Below, piece by piece: positions 8,456-17,019 of a stretch of DNA of 64,000 bases (within the stretch, counting starts at the first letter, position 1; every line of letters begins with the position of its first letter). Under the pieces are notes generated by a model, which was not told the DNA's origin, searched no databases, and saw nothing but the letters and a program-made list of their open reading frames with translations. The stretch comes from Ruminococcaceae bacterium AM07-15 (lineage in GTDB: Bacteria; Bacillota; Clostridia; Oscillospirales; Butyricicoccaceae): assembly GCA_003477405.1 (NCBI GenBank), contig QUDE01000001.1:186001-250000 (forward strand). The letters run 5' to 3'. Position numbers and translations under genes: made by a program.

Positions 8456-8507
8456 GCCAGTAGTATTACTGCGCCCCTCTGGGCCGGTATATTACTGGCT
8501 TTTTTTG
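8456..8507 (+). terminator. Terminator-like hairpin
   Basis: GCCAGTAGTA pairs with TATTACTGGC (one mismatch) around an inner GCCC-CTCT-GGGC stem, followed by a run of T at 8500-8506. Confidence 0.65.
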
Positions 8508-8531
8508 TTTTCCGGGACTTTTGCTCCCGTC

Positions 8532-8603
8532 AGCGAGGATGACTTTGGTTCATAGGCAGCTATGGACATCAGGCGTTACGCCCTTTGTCACCCTCGCTTT
8601 TTT
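8532..8603 (+). ncRNA. Structured leader RNA or terminator, multi-stem
   Basis: An outer stem GCGAGGATGAC / GTCACCCTCGC (one mismatch) encloses two small hairpins, ATAG-GCAG-CTAT and GGCG-TTA-CGCC, and is followed by TTTTTTT. The three-way-junction shape with a terminal T-tract looks like an attenuator or small structured RNA ahead of the operon. It matches no riboswitch class I recognise. Confidence 0.4.
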
Positions 8604-8660
8604 TCTGCCCAAATGCCGGAAACGGCTTTGAGGATATACCAAAATTACAGAAAGGCAGGT

Positions 8661-8822
8661 ATGAACATGAATGTAAAAAAGCGGAGTCAGGAGCCTCTGA
8701 CGAGTAAGAGGAAACCGATGGAAAACCGGCGGCAGTGCCAGAAGCTGAACCAGTCCGCACAGAAGCATTGCCCGGTGATTCGGGCGCCCGTCATTCCCCG
8801 CAGGACGCGGAGGGGGTGTTGA
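8661..8822 (+). CDS. Small basic hypothetical protein
   Basis: 53 residues, rich in Arg/Lys (KKRSQEP, RTRRGC) with no recognised domain. The ATG has AGAAAGGCAGGT directly upstream. Its stop ends 2 nt before the ATG of the YqaJ-like gene, and the Shine-Dalgarno of that gene lies inside its last codons, so it may act mainly as a translational coupler. Confidence 0.45.
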   Translation: MNMNVKKRSQEPLTSKRKPMENRRQCQKLNQSAQKHCPVIRAPVIPRRTRRGC

Positions 8823-8824
8823 GT

Positions 8825-9889
8825 ATGCCGGCAGGCAGTGTGGCTGTCAAAGAGCGGCATCAGCCCATGGTGCTGGTGGATACGGCAGGCTTGTCCGAAG
8901 AAGAATGGCTTGCCTACCGCCGGAAAGGTATTGGAGGCAGCGATGTTGCAGCTCTGCTGGGCATTTCACCGTGGCGGACGGCCCGGGATCTGTTTTATGA
9001 CAAGCTGAACATTGCCGTGGTCGAGGACCATGAGGACAACTGGGTGGCCCTGGAGATGGGACACCTGTTGGAACCGCTGGTGGCGAAGATTTTCCAGCAC
9101 CAGACTGGCTACAAGATCTATCAGATCAAAAAGATGTTCCAGCACCCGGAGTATCTCTGGATGCTGGCGGATGTGGACTATTTCGTGGAACTACCGGACG
9201 GCAGTACCGCTATTCTGGAGATCAAGACAACAAACTACAACGCCAAAGATAACTGGTGGCTGAATGGTGAGGAAACCATTCCGGCCTACTATGAGTGTCA
9301 GGGGCGGCATTACATGGCCGTCATGGATGTGGACCGCTGTTTTTTCTGCTGCCTGTATGGCAACAACGCGCAGGAGTGCATTATCCGCGATATGAGGAGG
9401 GATTTAGCTTATGAGGATGAGATGATTTTTCTGGAACAGGATTTCTGGGAAAACCATGTGCTTACCAGAACACCGCCGCCTTACACCGAGGATGGAGACC
9501 TCGTGATCGAGAGCGTGCGCCGGTACACCGGCCCCGCTGACAAGGAGGCCCCCGCTGTGACACTCGATTTGTCTCTGACGGCCAAGCTGATGCGTTTTCT
9601 CCAGCTTCAGGAGCAGAAAAAAGGCGCAGAAGCCGGCAACAAGAAGATTGAGGAAGATATGAAGCGGCTGAAGGCTGCCATCATTGCCAAAATGGGGAAA
9701 AGCTGCAAAGCCATTTGCCAGCAGGATGGGGTGAACTATACCGTCACCTACAATCCGATACGGACCCCTGGTATCGACAAGGATAATCTGAAACGGTTGA
9801 AGCTGGACCACCCGGACATTTACGAACAGTATGTGACTGTTTCAGTGTCACGCCGGTTCGTAGTCAAGTGTGACGGCGAGGCGGCATAA
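8825..9889 (+). CDS. YqaJ-type (lambda exonuclease-like) recombination nuclease
   Basis: 354 residues from the ATG at 8825, with GGAGGGGG upstream; a GTG at 8735 in frame is less likely. Motifs of the YqaJ/lambda-Exo PD-(D/E)xK fold are present: KGIGGSDVAALLGISPW (about 35-52), GHLLEPLVAKIF, the Asp of LADVDYF near 118 and the E-x-K of LEIKTTNY near 132. A C-terminal helical extension contains a coiled-coil-like stretch. Such enzymes resect double-strand ends 5' to 3' and work with a single-strand annealing protein, for which the 361-residue protein two genes downstream is a candidate. Confidence 0.85.
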   Translation: MPAGSVAVKERHQPMVLVDTAGLSEEEWLAYRRKGIGGSDVAALLGISPWRTARDLFYDKLNIAVVEDHEDNWVALEMGHLLEPLVAKIFQHQTGYKIYQIKKMFQHPEYLWMLADVDYFVELPDGSTAILEIKTTNYNAKDNWWLNGEETIPAYYECQGRHYMAVMDVDRCFFCCLYGNNAQECIIRDMRRDLAYEDEMIFLEQDFWENHVLTRTPPPYTEDGDLVIESVRRYTGPADKEAPAVTLDLSLTAKLMRFLQLQEQKKGAEAGNKKIEEDMKRLKAAIIAKMGKSCKAICQQDGVNYTVTYNPIRTPGIDKDNLKRLKLDHPDIYEQYVTVSVSRRFVVKCDGEAA

Positions 9890-9906
9890 AAGGAGGGAAA
9901 AAAGAA

Positions 9907-12180
9907 GTGATCCATAGAGGAACTTATGACGGGACGATCTATCATAACCCGGTGAACAAGTTCTGTATCATCAGCGTGAAAACTGCCGATAAGGAGGTGC
10001 CCCAGGAAGCCCGTTCCACCCGACGCTACAGGGATCATTTGATCCGCTTTGTTGCGACGGGCTATGAACTGCCCCGCACGGATGCGGTAGAGCTGGAACT
10101 GGACGGCGAGTGGACAAAGGGCAAATATGGTGTGCAGCTTCAGGTAGAACAGTGGCGCGAGATCGTTCCCAAGACCAAGAGCGGCGTGGAGGGCTATCTG
10201 GCCTCCGGCCTCATCAAAGGCATCGGGCCGGCAACTGCCGCGCAGATCGTTTCCCGGTTTGGCGTGGAAACGCTGGATATTCTGCAAAATCACCCCGAGC
10301 GGCTGCTGGAGGTCAAGGGCATTACGGAAAGCAAGCTGGAGGACATCAAAACCTCGTATGCGGAGAGCCGGATGCTCCAAGACCTGATGACGCTGCTCTC
10401 CCCATTCAAGATCACGCCGAAAACGGCCCTAAAGATTTACCAGCACTTTGGGCCTGCCAGTGTGGATATTTTGAAAAAGAGTCCCTTTGAGTTGTGCCAG
10501 GTATCCGGTTTTGGATTTCTCCGGGTAGATGCCATCGTTCAGAAAAACGGCGGCGACCTGCATGACCCCATGCGGGTCAAGGGCGCACTGTTCTGGGCGC
10601 TGGAGGACAGCAAGGGCGGCAAAGGACATTTGTTCCTGCCTGGTGAAGCTTTGCGGAAGGAGGCTCTTCGGCTTCTCAACGCAAAGATCCCCGTCCCGTC
10701 TCTCCGGCTTCATGAACAGGAGGTCGCGGATGTGCTTCAGGACATGATTCTTCATGGCGAGGTGGTATCCGTCAAAGATAACATCTACCTGCCCCGCACA
10801 TTCGCACAGGAAGATGAAACGGCCCGGCGTATTGCCATGCGGCTGATAGAGCCGTCTGCGCCGGAGCGCATTGAGCAGGCGCTGGAGCAGGTCAAGCGTG
10901 AAATGGGGCTTGTGCTGTCTTCCAAACAGGAGGCAGCGGTCTACGCGGCTTACCGCCACAGCCTGTCCATTATCACAGGTTCTCCCGGCACCGGCAAGAC
11001 AACGGTGCTCAAGACCATTTTGGAAGTCTACCGCCGCCTGCACCCGAAAGGTGAAATCGTTCTGATGGCACCGACCGGCCGTGCCAGCCGTCGCATGGCG
11101 GAAAGCACTGGCTTTGACAAGGCGCGGACGCTCCACAGCGGCCTGGGCCTTGGCAGTGAAGAAGATGACGCCAACCGCAGCAGACAGCAGGAGCCGTTGT
11201 CGGCGGACCTGATCATCGTGGACGAGTTTTCTATGGTGGATATGTGGCTGGCAGACAAATTTTTTTCCCGCATCAAGGATGGGGCCCGTGTCGTTCTTGT
11301 GGGCGACCCCGATCAGCTCCCCAGCGTGGGCGCCGGGAATGTGTTCCGCGAACTGATCGACTGCGGCCTGATTCCCGTCACGGTACTGGACCAGATCTTC
11401 CGCCAGTCCAAGGACAGCCTGATTGCTTATAACGCCAAGTTTATCAACGAGGGCAACACCAAGCTGTACTTTGGGCCGGACTTTGTATTTATGGCAAGCG
11501 ATAACCAGGCAGAGGCCGCGGAGCGGATCATCGCCCGTTACTGCCGGGAAATCGCGGAAAGCGGCATTGACCGGGTGCAGATTTTGTCCCCCTTCCGTTC
11601 GGAAGGCGCCGCGTCGGCGGAACAACTCAACGAGGCCATCCGCGAGGTGGTCAACCCGTTCCGCTCTGCCGAGGAAGAAATCAAAATCGGCGTCAAAGTG
11701 TTCCGGGTAAACGACCGGATCATGCAGACCAAAAACACCGCCAAGGTGTCCAACGGCGACCTGGGATTTATCCGCTATATCAAAGACGATGAAGATGGCA
11801 AGCGTATCGGTCTGGACTTCGGTGTGGGCCGAGAACTGGAATACAGCGTAGAGGATATGGTCAATCTGGACCTTGCCTACGCCACCACCATCCACAAGGC
11901 AATGGGCTCTGAGTATGAAACGGTCATCATGCCGCTTTTGAAAGCGCACACCGTCATGCTCTACCGCAACCTGCTCTATACCGGCATCACCCGAGCCAAA
12001 AAGCGCGTGGTGCTGATCGGCCAAAAGCAGGTGCTGTTTATGGCGATCCACCGGAATGAAATCGTCAAGCGGAATACGCTTCTGGGCACGCGCATCGGTA
12101 TGTACTATAAGGCCTATGCCAAGCGGGCCGGAATCCCGGTCCCGGCAGCTCTGGAAGAAGAACTGAAATACGCTGGTTAA
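9907..12180 (+). CDS. recD2: RecD2-like ATP-dependent DNA helicase
   Basis: 757 residues, GTG start with AGGAGGG 10 nt upstream. N-terminal OB-like and helix-hairpin-helix region (GLIKGIGPATAAQIVSRFG), then superfamily 1B helicase motifs: Walker A GSPGTGKTT near 358, motif II VDEFSMVD, GDPDQLPSVGAGNVF, and the C-terminal UvrD-like YATTIHKAMGSEYETVIMPL. RecD2 helicases act 5' to 3' without RecBC, unwinding stalled or recombining DNA. Seventeen nt separate it from the nuclease gene, consistent with one recombination/replication operon. It is shorter at the N-terminus than some chromosomal RecD2 proteins. Confidence 0.9.
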   Translation: MIHRGTYDGTIYHNPVNKFCIISVKTADKEVPQEARSTRRYRDHLIRFVATGYELPRTDAVELELDGEWTKGKYGVQLQVEQWREIVPKTKSGVEGYLASGLIKGIGPATAAQIVSRFGVETLDILQNHPERLLEVKGITESKLEDIKTSYAESRMLQDLMTLLSPFKITPKTALKIYQHFGPASVDILKKSPFELCQVSGFGFLRVDAIVQKNGGDLHDPMRVKGALFWALEDSKGGKGHLFLPGEALRKEALRLLNAKIPVPSLRLHEQEVADVLQDMILHGEVVSVKDNIYLPRTFAQEDETARRIAMRLIEPSAPERIEQALEQVKREMGLVLSSKQEAAVYAAYRHSLSIITGSPGTGKTTVLKTILEVYRRLHPKGEIVLMAPTGRASRRMAESTGFDKARTLHSGLGLGSEEDDANRSRQQEPLSADLIIVDEFSMVDMWLADKFFSRIKDGARVVLVGDPDQLPSVGAGNVFRELIDCGLIPVTVLDQIFRQSKDSLIAYNAKFINEGNTKLYFGPDFVFMASDNQAEAAERIIARYCREIAESGIDRVQILSPFRSEGAASAEQLNEAIREVVNPFRSAEEEIKIGVKVFRVNDRIMQTKNTAKVSNGDLGFIRYIKDDEDGKRIGLDFGVGRELEYSVEDMVNLDLAYATTIHKAMGSEYETVIMPLLKAHTVMLYRNLLYTGITRAKKRVVLIGQKQVLFMAIHRNEIVKRNTLLGTRIGMYYKAYAKRAGIPVPAALEEELKYAG

Positions 12181-12248
12181 AAAAGAGGCGCAAGGTGCAG
12201 AAAATTGCCCGGCGTCTCCTATTTATTACACAGGAAGGAGTATATAAC

Positions 12249-13334
12249 ATGAACGAAAACAATGCGAAAACGATGTACGAAGCTGTGCCTGCGGCCTCTG
12301 AACTGAACAAGGTGCCGGGCTTTGACCCGCTCAAGTTCCTCCGCCGCACCAAGGACACCTTGAAGCTGGATCTGCCTTATCAGAAACTCTGGTTCCGCAT
12401 GGCCCATCCCAATGGCCGTATGAGTCTGACGGCGCTGCGGATCACAGAGCAAATGGCGATTTTTGAGGCCAAGGTGTTTCTGGACCGCAGTGACGCGGAG
12501 CCGTTCAGTATGAGCACGGCCCAGCAGACTACTCAGGACAGCCGCGATTTCGTAAAAGCCGCCCAGAATGAGGCGCTGAGTCAGGCCCTTACGGACGCCG
12601 GTTTTGGCATCCAGCTGATCAGCGCCGGCGCCCAGGCTGAACTGATGGAGAAAAGCTCCGGAGCGGCTGTCAAAAAGGCCGCAGAACCGCCTGCCGGGCC
12701 GACGGCACGCACGACACCGCCGCAGAAGCCCCACAGCGCCCCGCAGAAGGGCGATACGCCTGCTGAGGTGAAATCCCCTGCCAGCCCCATCAAAACGCCG
12801 CAGAGGGCGTTTGAGGCCGAAAAGGCGGCAACCGTGACAACGGCCCCGTCGAAGGAAAGCACTGCTTCGGAAGCGGTGGAGCAGCACCTGCCGGTAGAGC
12901 CTGAGAGGACATTCGATACGCTCCCGGTTGGGCCTTCGCCAAAGACAGAGCAGCCGGTGGCTGAGAGCGAACAGTCGCATGAATTGCCTGTCCGCGGCAA
13001 TGTAACGGAGCTGCCGGTTCAGCACATGGAGAAGCCTGAACCTGCCGCCGAGCCGGTGCAGACCGAAGATGGCACTGCCGCGGCGGATACCGTAGCAGAG
13101 GCTCCCTCTTACACACAGGATACGCCTGTGGAGGATATCCTGAAGGTCATGACACTGGAGCAGGCCCAGCAGGTTGTTGTAGATGATGGCATCTGCCGGG
13201 GCATGACGATTGCTCAGGTGGCTGAGAAGCGCCCGGTCAATCTGCGGTTTTACCTGATTCCGGGCAAAAGCAAAAACAACATGGTCCGCGCTGCCGCCCA
13301 GCTGGTTTTGGATTCGCTGCAAAAGGCCGGCTGA
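12249..13334 (+). CDS. Unknown protein; possible single-strand annealing factor
   Basis: 361 residues, ATG preceded by GGAAGGAG. A conserved-looking N-terminal domain (about 1-125) contains LPYQKLWFRMAHPNGRM and a helical stretch ending FVKAAQNEALSQALTDAGFGI. A long Pro/Ala/Glu-rich linker (about 140-300) follows, then a short C-terminal helical domain (VEDILKVMTLEQAQQVVVDDG onward). The 'A-x-x-E-A-L-x-x-A-G-F-G-I' pattern and its position next to a YqaJ nuclease recall Rad52/Erf/Sak-type annealing proteins, but I do not recognise the family with certainty. Confidence 0.7.
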   Translation: MNENNAKTMYEAVPAASELNKVPGFDPLKFLRRTKDTLKLDLPYQKLWFRMAHPNGRMSLTALRITEQMAIFEAKVFLDRSDAEPFSMSTAQQTTQDSRDFVKAAQNEALSQALTDAGFGIQLISAGAQAELMEKSSGAAVKKAAEPPAGPTARTTPPQKPHSAPQKGDTPAEVKSPASPIKTPQRAFEAEKAATVTTAPSKESTASEAVEQHLPVEPERTFDTLPVGPSPKTEQPVAESEQSHELPVRGNVTELPVQHMEKPEPAAEPVQTEDGTAAADTVAEAPSYTQDTPVEDILKVMTLEQAQQVVVDDGICRGMTIAQVAEKRPVNLRFYLIPGKSKNNMVRAAAQLVLDSLQKAG

Positions 13335-13372
13335 TATGGCCCCCGGCGAGGGTATGAAGGGAGGAATGACAG

Positions 13373-15151
13373 ATGGGCTCGTACCCGGATGAATTTCCCT
13401 TCGGCATCATGGAGGTCGTGGAACTGCTGCACCTGCGGGTCAGGCGCAAGCAGGCGAACAGCGTCTATGTGGACTGCCCGTTCTGCGGTGACCGCCGCGG
13501 ACGGATGAATGTCAATTTCGTCAAAAATGTCTGGCGGTGCAATCACTGCGATGAACATGGCGGAATGTTGGCGCTGTACGCAAAACTCAATCACACGACA
13601 ACCTCTGACGCTTATTGGGAAATTGCAGAAGCTCTGTGTGACAATATCCAAGAGGAACACGCACGCTCCGGGAACGAAGCTCAACGGCAGACGGCCAGTG
13701 CCGGGTCCCCGCCTTCGGGGACCCGGGCGGCCGCTGCAGGTCATTCTTCTTCCGAGCGAAAGATTGTGCCGCAGTCGGATAAAGCCAGCCCGGCCGAGAT
13801 CCATCAGACGCTATCCCTGCTTCTGGCCCAGCTTACGCTGCGGCCGGCACATCGGGAACATCTGCGCTCACCAAAGCGCGGGCTGTCTGATGAACAAATC
13901 GAGTCGCTGGGCTTTAAGAGTACCCCACCGCCCTTCTTATGCCGCTCTATCACGGATCGGCTGATCAAACAGGGATGCAGGGTACAGGGCGTACCCGGAT
14001 TTTACCGGGACGACAGCGGCCATTGGACAATGGCATTTTATAAGAAGACCTCCGGCATTCTGATCCCCGCCGTAGGCTTTGACGGGCGGCTGCAGGGATT
14101 CCAGATCATGCTGGATGTGCCGCTGAAACACAAGGATGACCCGCCGGAGAAACCGGGGGCCAAGTACATCTGGTTTTCCTCTTCCTCAAAGACAGACGGG
14201 ACAGGCTCCGGCAGCCCGGTACATCTGATCGGTGATCCATCCGCCCGGGTGGTCTATGTGATTGAGGGGCTGCTGAAAGCAGACATTTCCCATTGTCTGA
14301 CTGGACGCACCTTTGCCGCGATTGCCGGGGCCAACAACACCAGCCCGCTGGACCCGTTGTTTGCCCTTCTGGCGCAGAACGGTACGGAGGAAATCATTGA
14401 AGCCCATGATATGGATAAGTACAACAATCAAATGACGATGGCCGGGGCGTCGAAGATTTATCTGACGGCCCGGAAATACGGCATGAACTGCCGGAGGCTC
14501 ACCTGGAATCCCAACTATAAGGGATTTGATGATTGGCAGCTGGCACTTCGCCGGGAAAATCAAAGGAGAAAGGAGATCGATAGACTCAGTTTCAAAACGC
14601 AGTACCTTTGCGGCTTGTGTGAACTGGCGCATATTGAGGACTGTATCGAACTATGGCAGCATCTGGCTGAAAACAAGACCTGCCTGACGGAATATCTGGG
14701 CTTGACCAGAGAGGAACATGAAACCTTCCTGCAGAAAGGGAGGGATGCCCTCGGCGCCCTGCTGGAACCCCAGCGGCGGAAACAGAGGTTTGTACTCTAT
14801 CAGCTGGAACTGGACGAGCAGAAAGCCATCCCGTTTGCGTTTAAGGAACTCGCGGCGCTGCAAAAGGCCGGTTATGAACAACCGCCCGCCGCCATGTACC
14901 GCATGGTCGGGGCTGGCGAAATCTACTGCCCGGTGGAACAGAGCGACACGGAGATTTTGAAGCGTCTGTTTGCTGACTGCCGGGAAGGATTGCCGGAGGA
15001 CTGCCACGGGCGGCCAATGGCTCTCTCTGATGTGGTAGAATTGGACCATTCTCCACGAAGGGTTTACTACTATGTCAATGGGGAGCATGAATTTCCGCAG
15101 GTCAAGTTTTCACCCATGCTTGCCAAAAAGGACATCAAGGAAGGGACATAA
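13373..15151 (+). CDS. CHC2 zinc-finger / Toprim DNA primase
   Basis: 592 residues. The N-terminal zinc ribbon has CPFCGD near 34 and CNHC near 57 (DnaG-type CHC2). Residues about 100-150 form a variable linker. A DUF3854/Toprim-like core shows VIEGLLKADIS near 296 and the acidic HDMDKYNN near 345. The C-terminal half is helical and unassigned. It presumably primes replication of the excised element. It follows the annealing-factor candidate by 38 nt and precedes a small gene by 10 nt, within the same operon. Confidence 0.85.
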   Translation: MGSYPDEFPFGIMEVVELLHLRVRRKQANSVYVDCPFCGDRRGRMNVNFVKNVWRCNHCDEHGGMLALYAKLNHTTTSDAYWEIAEALCDNIQEEHARSGNEAQRQTASAGSPPSGTRAAAAGHSSSERKIVPQSDKASPAEIHQTLSLLLAQLTLRPAHREHLRSPKRGLSDEQIESLGFKSTPPPFLCRSITDRLIKQGCRVQGVPGFYRDDSGHWTMAFYKKTSGILIPAVGFDGRLQGFQIMLDVPLKHKDDPPEKPGAKYIWFSSSSKTDGTGSGSPVHLIGDPSARVVYVIEGLLKADISHCLTGRTFAAIAGANNTSPLDPLFALLAQNGTEEIIEAHDMDKYNNQMTMAGASKIYLTARKYGMNCRRLTWNPNYKGFDDWQLALRRENQRRKEIDRLSFKTQYLCGLCELAHIEDCIELWQHLAENKTCLTEYLGLTREEHETFLQKGRDALGALLEPQRRKQRFVLYQLELDEQKAIPFAFKELAALQKAGYEQPPAAMYRMVGAGEIYCPVEQSDTEILKRLFADCREGLPEDCHGRPMALSDVVELDHSPRRVYYYVNGEHEFPQVKFSPMLAKKDIKEGT

Positions 15152-15161
15152 AGAGGCTTCA

Positions 15162-15413
15162 ATGGTTGTTGTAAATGAGACGAAGAGAGGGCAACTTCTG
15201 GCGCTTCTGGAACAATGCGCTCATTTGAACGCTGATGTGCAGCCCCGCACGGAGCAGGGATATTTTACGGTGACGGTTCCGCCGCCGTGGAATGGCCCGG
15301 CCAAACAAAAAGCGCAGGAGATGCAGAACAGGATCAAGAAATGGTCGAAACAGTATCCCAATGTGATTTGTTACTGTTTCGACAGCTTCAGCACATTACT
15401 TTATGTGCTGTGA
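15162..15413 (+). CDS. Small conserved-looking hypothetical protein
   Basis: 83 residues starting at the ATG with AAGAGG upstream, 10 nt after the primase stop. It includes QPRTEQGYFTVTVPPPWNG and ends in hydrophobic CYCFDSFSTLLYVL. No family recognised. A strong terminator follows directly, so it closes the first block of the operon. Confidence 0.6.
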   Translation: MVVVNETKRGQLLALLEQCAHLNADVQPRTEQGYFTVTVPPPWNGPAKQKAQEMQNRIKKWSKQYPNVICYCFDSFSTLLYVL

Positions 15414-15425
15414 CACAGGTAAACG

Positions 15426-15465
15426 ATGGCATGGAGCAGGGATTAACCTGCTCCATGCCATTTTT
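15426..15465 (+). terminator. Strong intra-module terminator
   Basis: Fifteen-base perfect stem ATGGCATGGAGCAGG / CCTGCTCCATGCCAT, 6-nt loop, then TTTTT. It lies 13 nt after the small gene and 22 nt before the PcfK-like start. Confidence 0.85.
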
Positions 15466-15486
15466 GTCAACAGAAAGGAGTTCATT

Positions 15487-16461
15487 ATGGGATATTTTTC
15501 AGAAATGTCGCTGGATATGCAGGAAAGCCGCAAACCGTCTGCCGCCCCGCTCACCCGCGAGCGCGCCTTTGAGGAGAAGGAAAGCTTTGACGAGCTGCCG
15601 GTGCCGCCGGCTGGCCGTCAGCCTGTACCGCCTGCTGAAGAACCGGCGCCGCAGCCTGCTTTTGAGGACGATGAAGATTTGAGCGAGGTCCCGGAAAAGC
15701 AGGGACAGCCTGACGAGGCAGGGACCCCCGCTGAAGAAACCGATGACGGGGACAATGCCGATGAGGGTCAGGCGGAGCCCGCCAAGGCAGATACCTCCAA
15801 TACGGACGCTGACGAGGAAAAGCGCCGAGCCGAGCATGAGGCCGCCGAAGCCAAACGGAAGGCTGAGTGGGAGGCGAAACAGGCGGAAAAGAAGAAGGCC
15901 CTGCAGGAACAGATGGACCGCTTGGCCGCCATGAGTGACGATGAGGTGGTGGCTGCCTCCATGCAGCGGGTCAGCGGCGATGTGGAAAAGCTGACCCGGC
16001 GCAATATGAAGGAGTGCGTGTCGGAGTATATCCAGACCAAGTGCCTGGAAGACCCGGCATTTGCCCGTCTCACCATGCACCCGAAGAAAACGATGGTCCA
16101 TTGTTTCCAATACATCAGCCGCAAGGCATGGGAGTACATCCAGGACGAATTGAAAGCAAACGGCATCCAGCCGGGCCAGGGCAGCCAGGGGTATGGCTGC
16201 GATATTCCGGATGACCTGTGCTATCAGTGGTCGGAGGACTATTTCCGCGATCCGGACGCCAAAGAGGACCAGGAGCAGGAAGAAAAATTTGTCCCCCGCC
16301 CCTACTATGGCAAGTCTTCCGTGAAGTCCTCCAAGAAAAAGAAAACCGAGAAAAAACCTGCTGAGAAGAAAAAGCCGGAGCCTAAGCCGGCGCCGGAGAA
16401 AAAGCCTTCTGCTGACGGGCAGATGTCTCTGATGGATTTTGGCATGGCAAAAGCAGGCTGA
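15487..16461 (+). CDS. pcfK: PcfK-like protein
   Basis: 324 residues, ATG preceded by AAAGGAG. Residues 1-135 are low-complexity, acidic and Ala/Glu-rich. The conserved region around 155-255 (NMKECVSEYIQTKCLEDPAF, HPKKTMVHCFQYISRKAW, then SEDYFRD) matches the PcfK-like family from conjugative plasmid pCF10 relatives. The tail is Lys/Pro-rich and ends in QMSLMDF (312-318), which resembles a sliding-clamp-binding motif (QxxLxxF type). Function is unknown in the family. It is paired here with a PcfJ-like gene two genes downstream, as in other elements. Confidence 0.75.
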   Translation: MGYFSEMSLDMQESRKPSAAPLTRERAFEEKESFDELPVPPAGRQPVPPAEEPAPQPAFEDDEDLSEVPEKQGQPDEAGTPAEETDDGDNADEGQAEPAKADTSNTDADEEKRRAEHEAAEAKRKAEWEAKQAEKKKALQEQMDRLAAMSDDEVVAASMQRVSGDVEKLTRRNMKECVSEYIQTKCLEDPAFARLTMHPKKTMVHCFQYISRKAWEYIQDELKANGIQPGQGSQGYGCDIPDDLCYQWSEDYFRDPDAKEDQEQEEKFVPRPYYGKSSVKSSKKKKTEKKPAEKKKPEPKPAPEKKPSADGQMSLMDFGMAKAG

Positions 16462-16472
16462 GGAGGCAGAGC

Positions 16473-17018
16473 ATGATTGCATATAAAGGGTTTCGTCCCG
16501 GCATGATCTGCATTGATTACCAGTTTCAGATGGGCCTCAATGTGACTGATAAGGCCAACTGCCGGCAAAATGGCTTCCACTGTGCGGAGAACCCGCTGGA
16601 TTGCCTGAACTATTACGGAGATATCGACCATTCGGAATATTATATCGTCAATGCCGGCGGGGACATTGACGAGGACGAGGTAGATTCCAAAATCTCCTGC
16701 ACTGAGCTGACGGTCCTCAAACGGCTGACGAAAGAGGAACTGCTTCTCCATGGCCTCGCTTTTATGGCAGACCATCCCAAGCGGGAATGGAACAGCCATG
16801 TGCGGAAAGACCAGGCAGAGGCGTGTGACGGTTATGCGGCCGTCCGCGGCGCTGATCCCATAGCCAAGGGCCGCCGGAAAGGCGATGTGTTGGCGTTTGC
16901 CAAGGAAGACCCGGCCACCGGCTGCATCCAGCAGATCGTGGTGGCTACCATTGATGGAAAGACACTTCTGCCCAATGTCTGGTATGGGGTGGATCTTGAG
17001 AAAAGGATGGTGAGTTAA
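16473..17018 (+). CDS. DUF7666-like protein
   Basis: 181 residues. The N-terminal AYKGFRPGMICIDYQF, followed by CRQNGFHCAENPLDCLNYY, is the signature of the DUF7666 family found in phages and mobile elements. Two Cys and a His around residues 30-45 could form a small metal site. Function unknown. It sits between pcfK and pcfJ with 11 nt and 1 nt gaps, so all three are probably one translational unit. Confidence 0.7.
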   Translation: MIAYKGFRPGMICIDYQFQMGLNVTDKANCRQNGFHCAENPLDCLNYYGDIDHSEYYIVNAGGDIDEDEVDSKISCTELTVLKRLTKEELLLHGLAFMADHPKREWNSHVRKDQAEACDGYAAVRGADPIAKGRRKGDVLAFAKEDPATGCIQQIVVATIDGKTLLPNVWYGVDLEKRMVS

Positions 17019-17019
17019 T

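Larger units (their letters stand above)
7932..8660. other. Gene-poor stretch with several hairpins
   Basis: About 730 nt without a convincing gene. It holds a 13-base inverted repeat at 8161-8208, two short TATATATAG stretches near 8209 and 8300, a terminator at 8456-8507 and a multi-stem RNA-like structure at 8532-8603, each listed separately. It separates the minus-strand integration genes from the plus-strand DNA-processing operon, so it probably contains that operon's promoter. Confidence 0.6.

Noticed and set aside
10429..12051. 540-codon minus-strand frame opposite recD2
   Set aside because: Antisense of the helicase motifs; no ribosome binding site and no domain.
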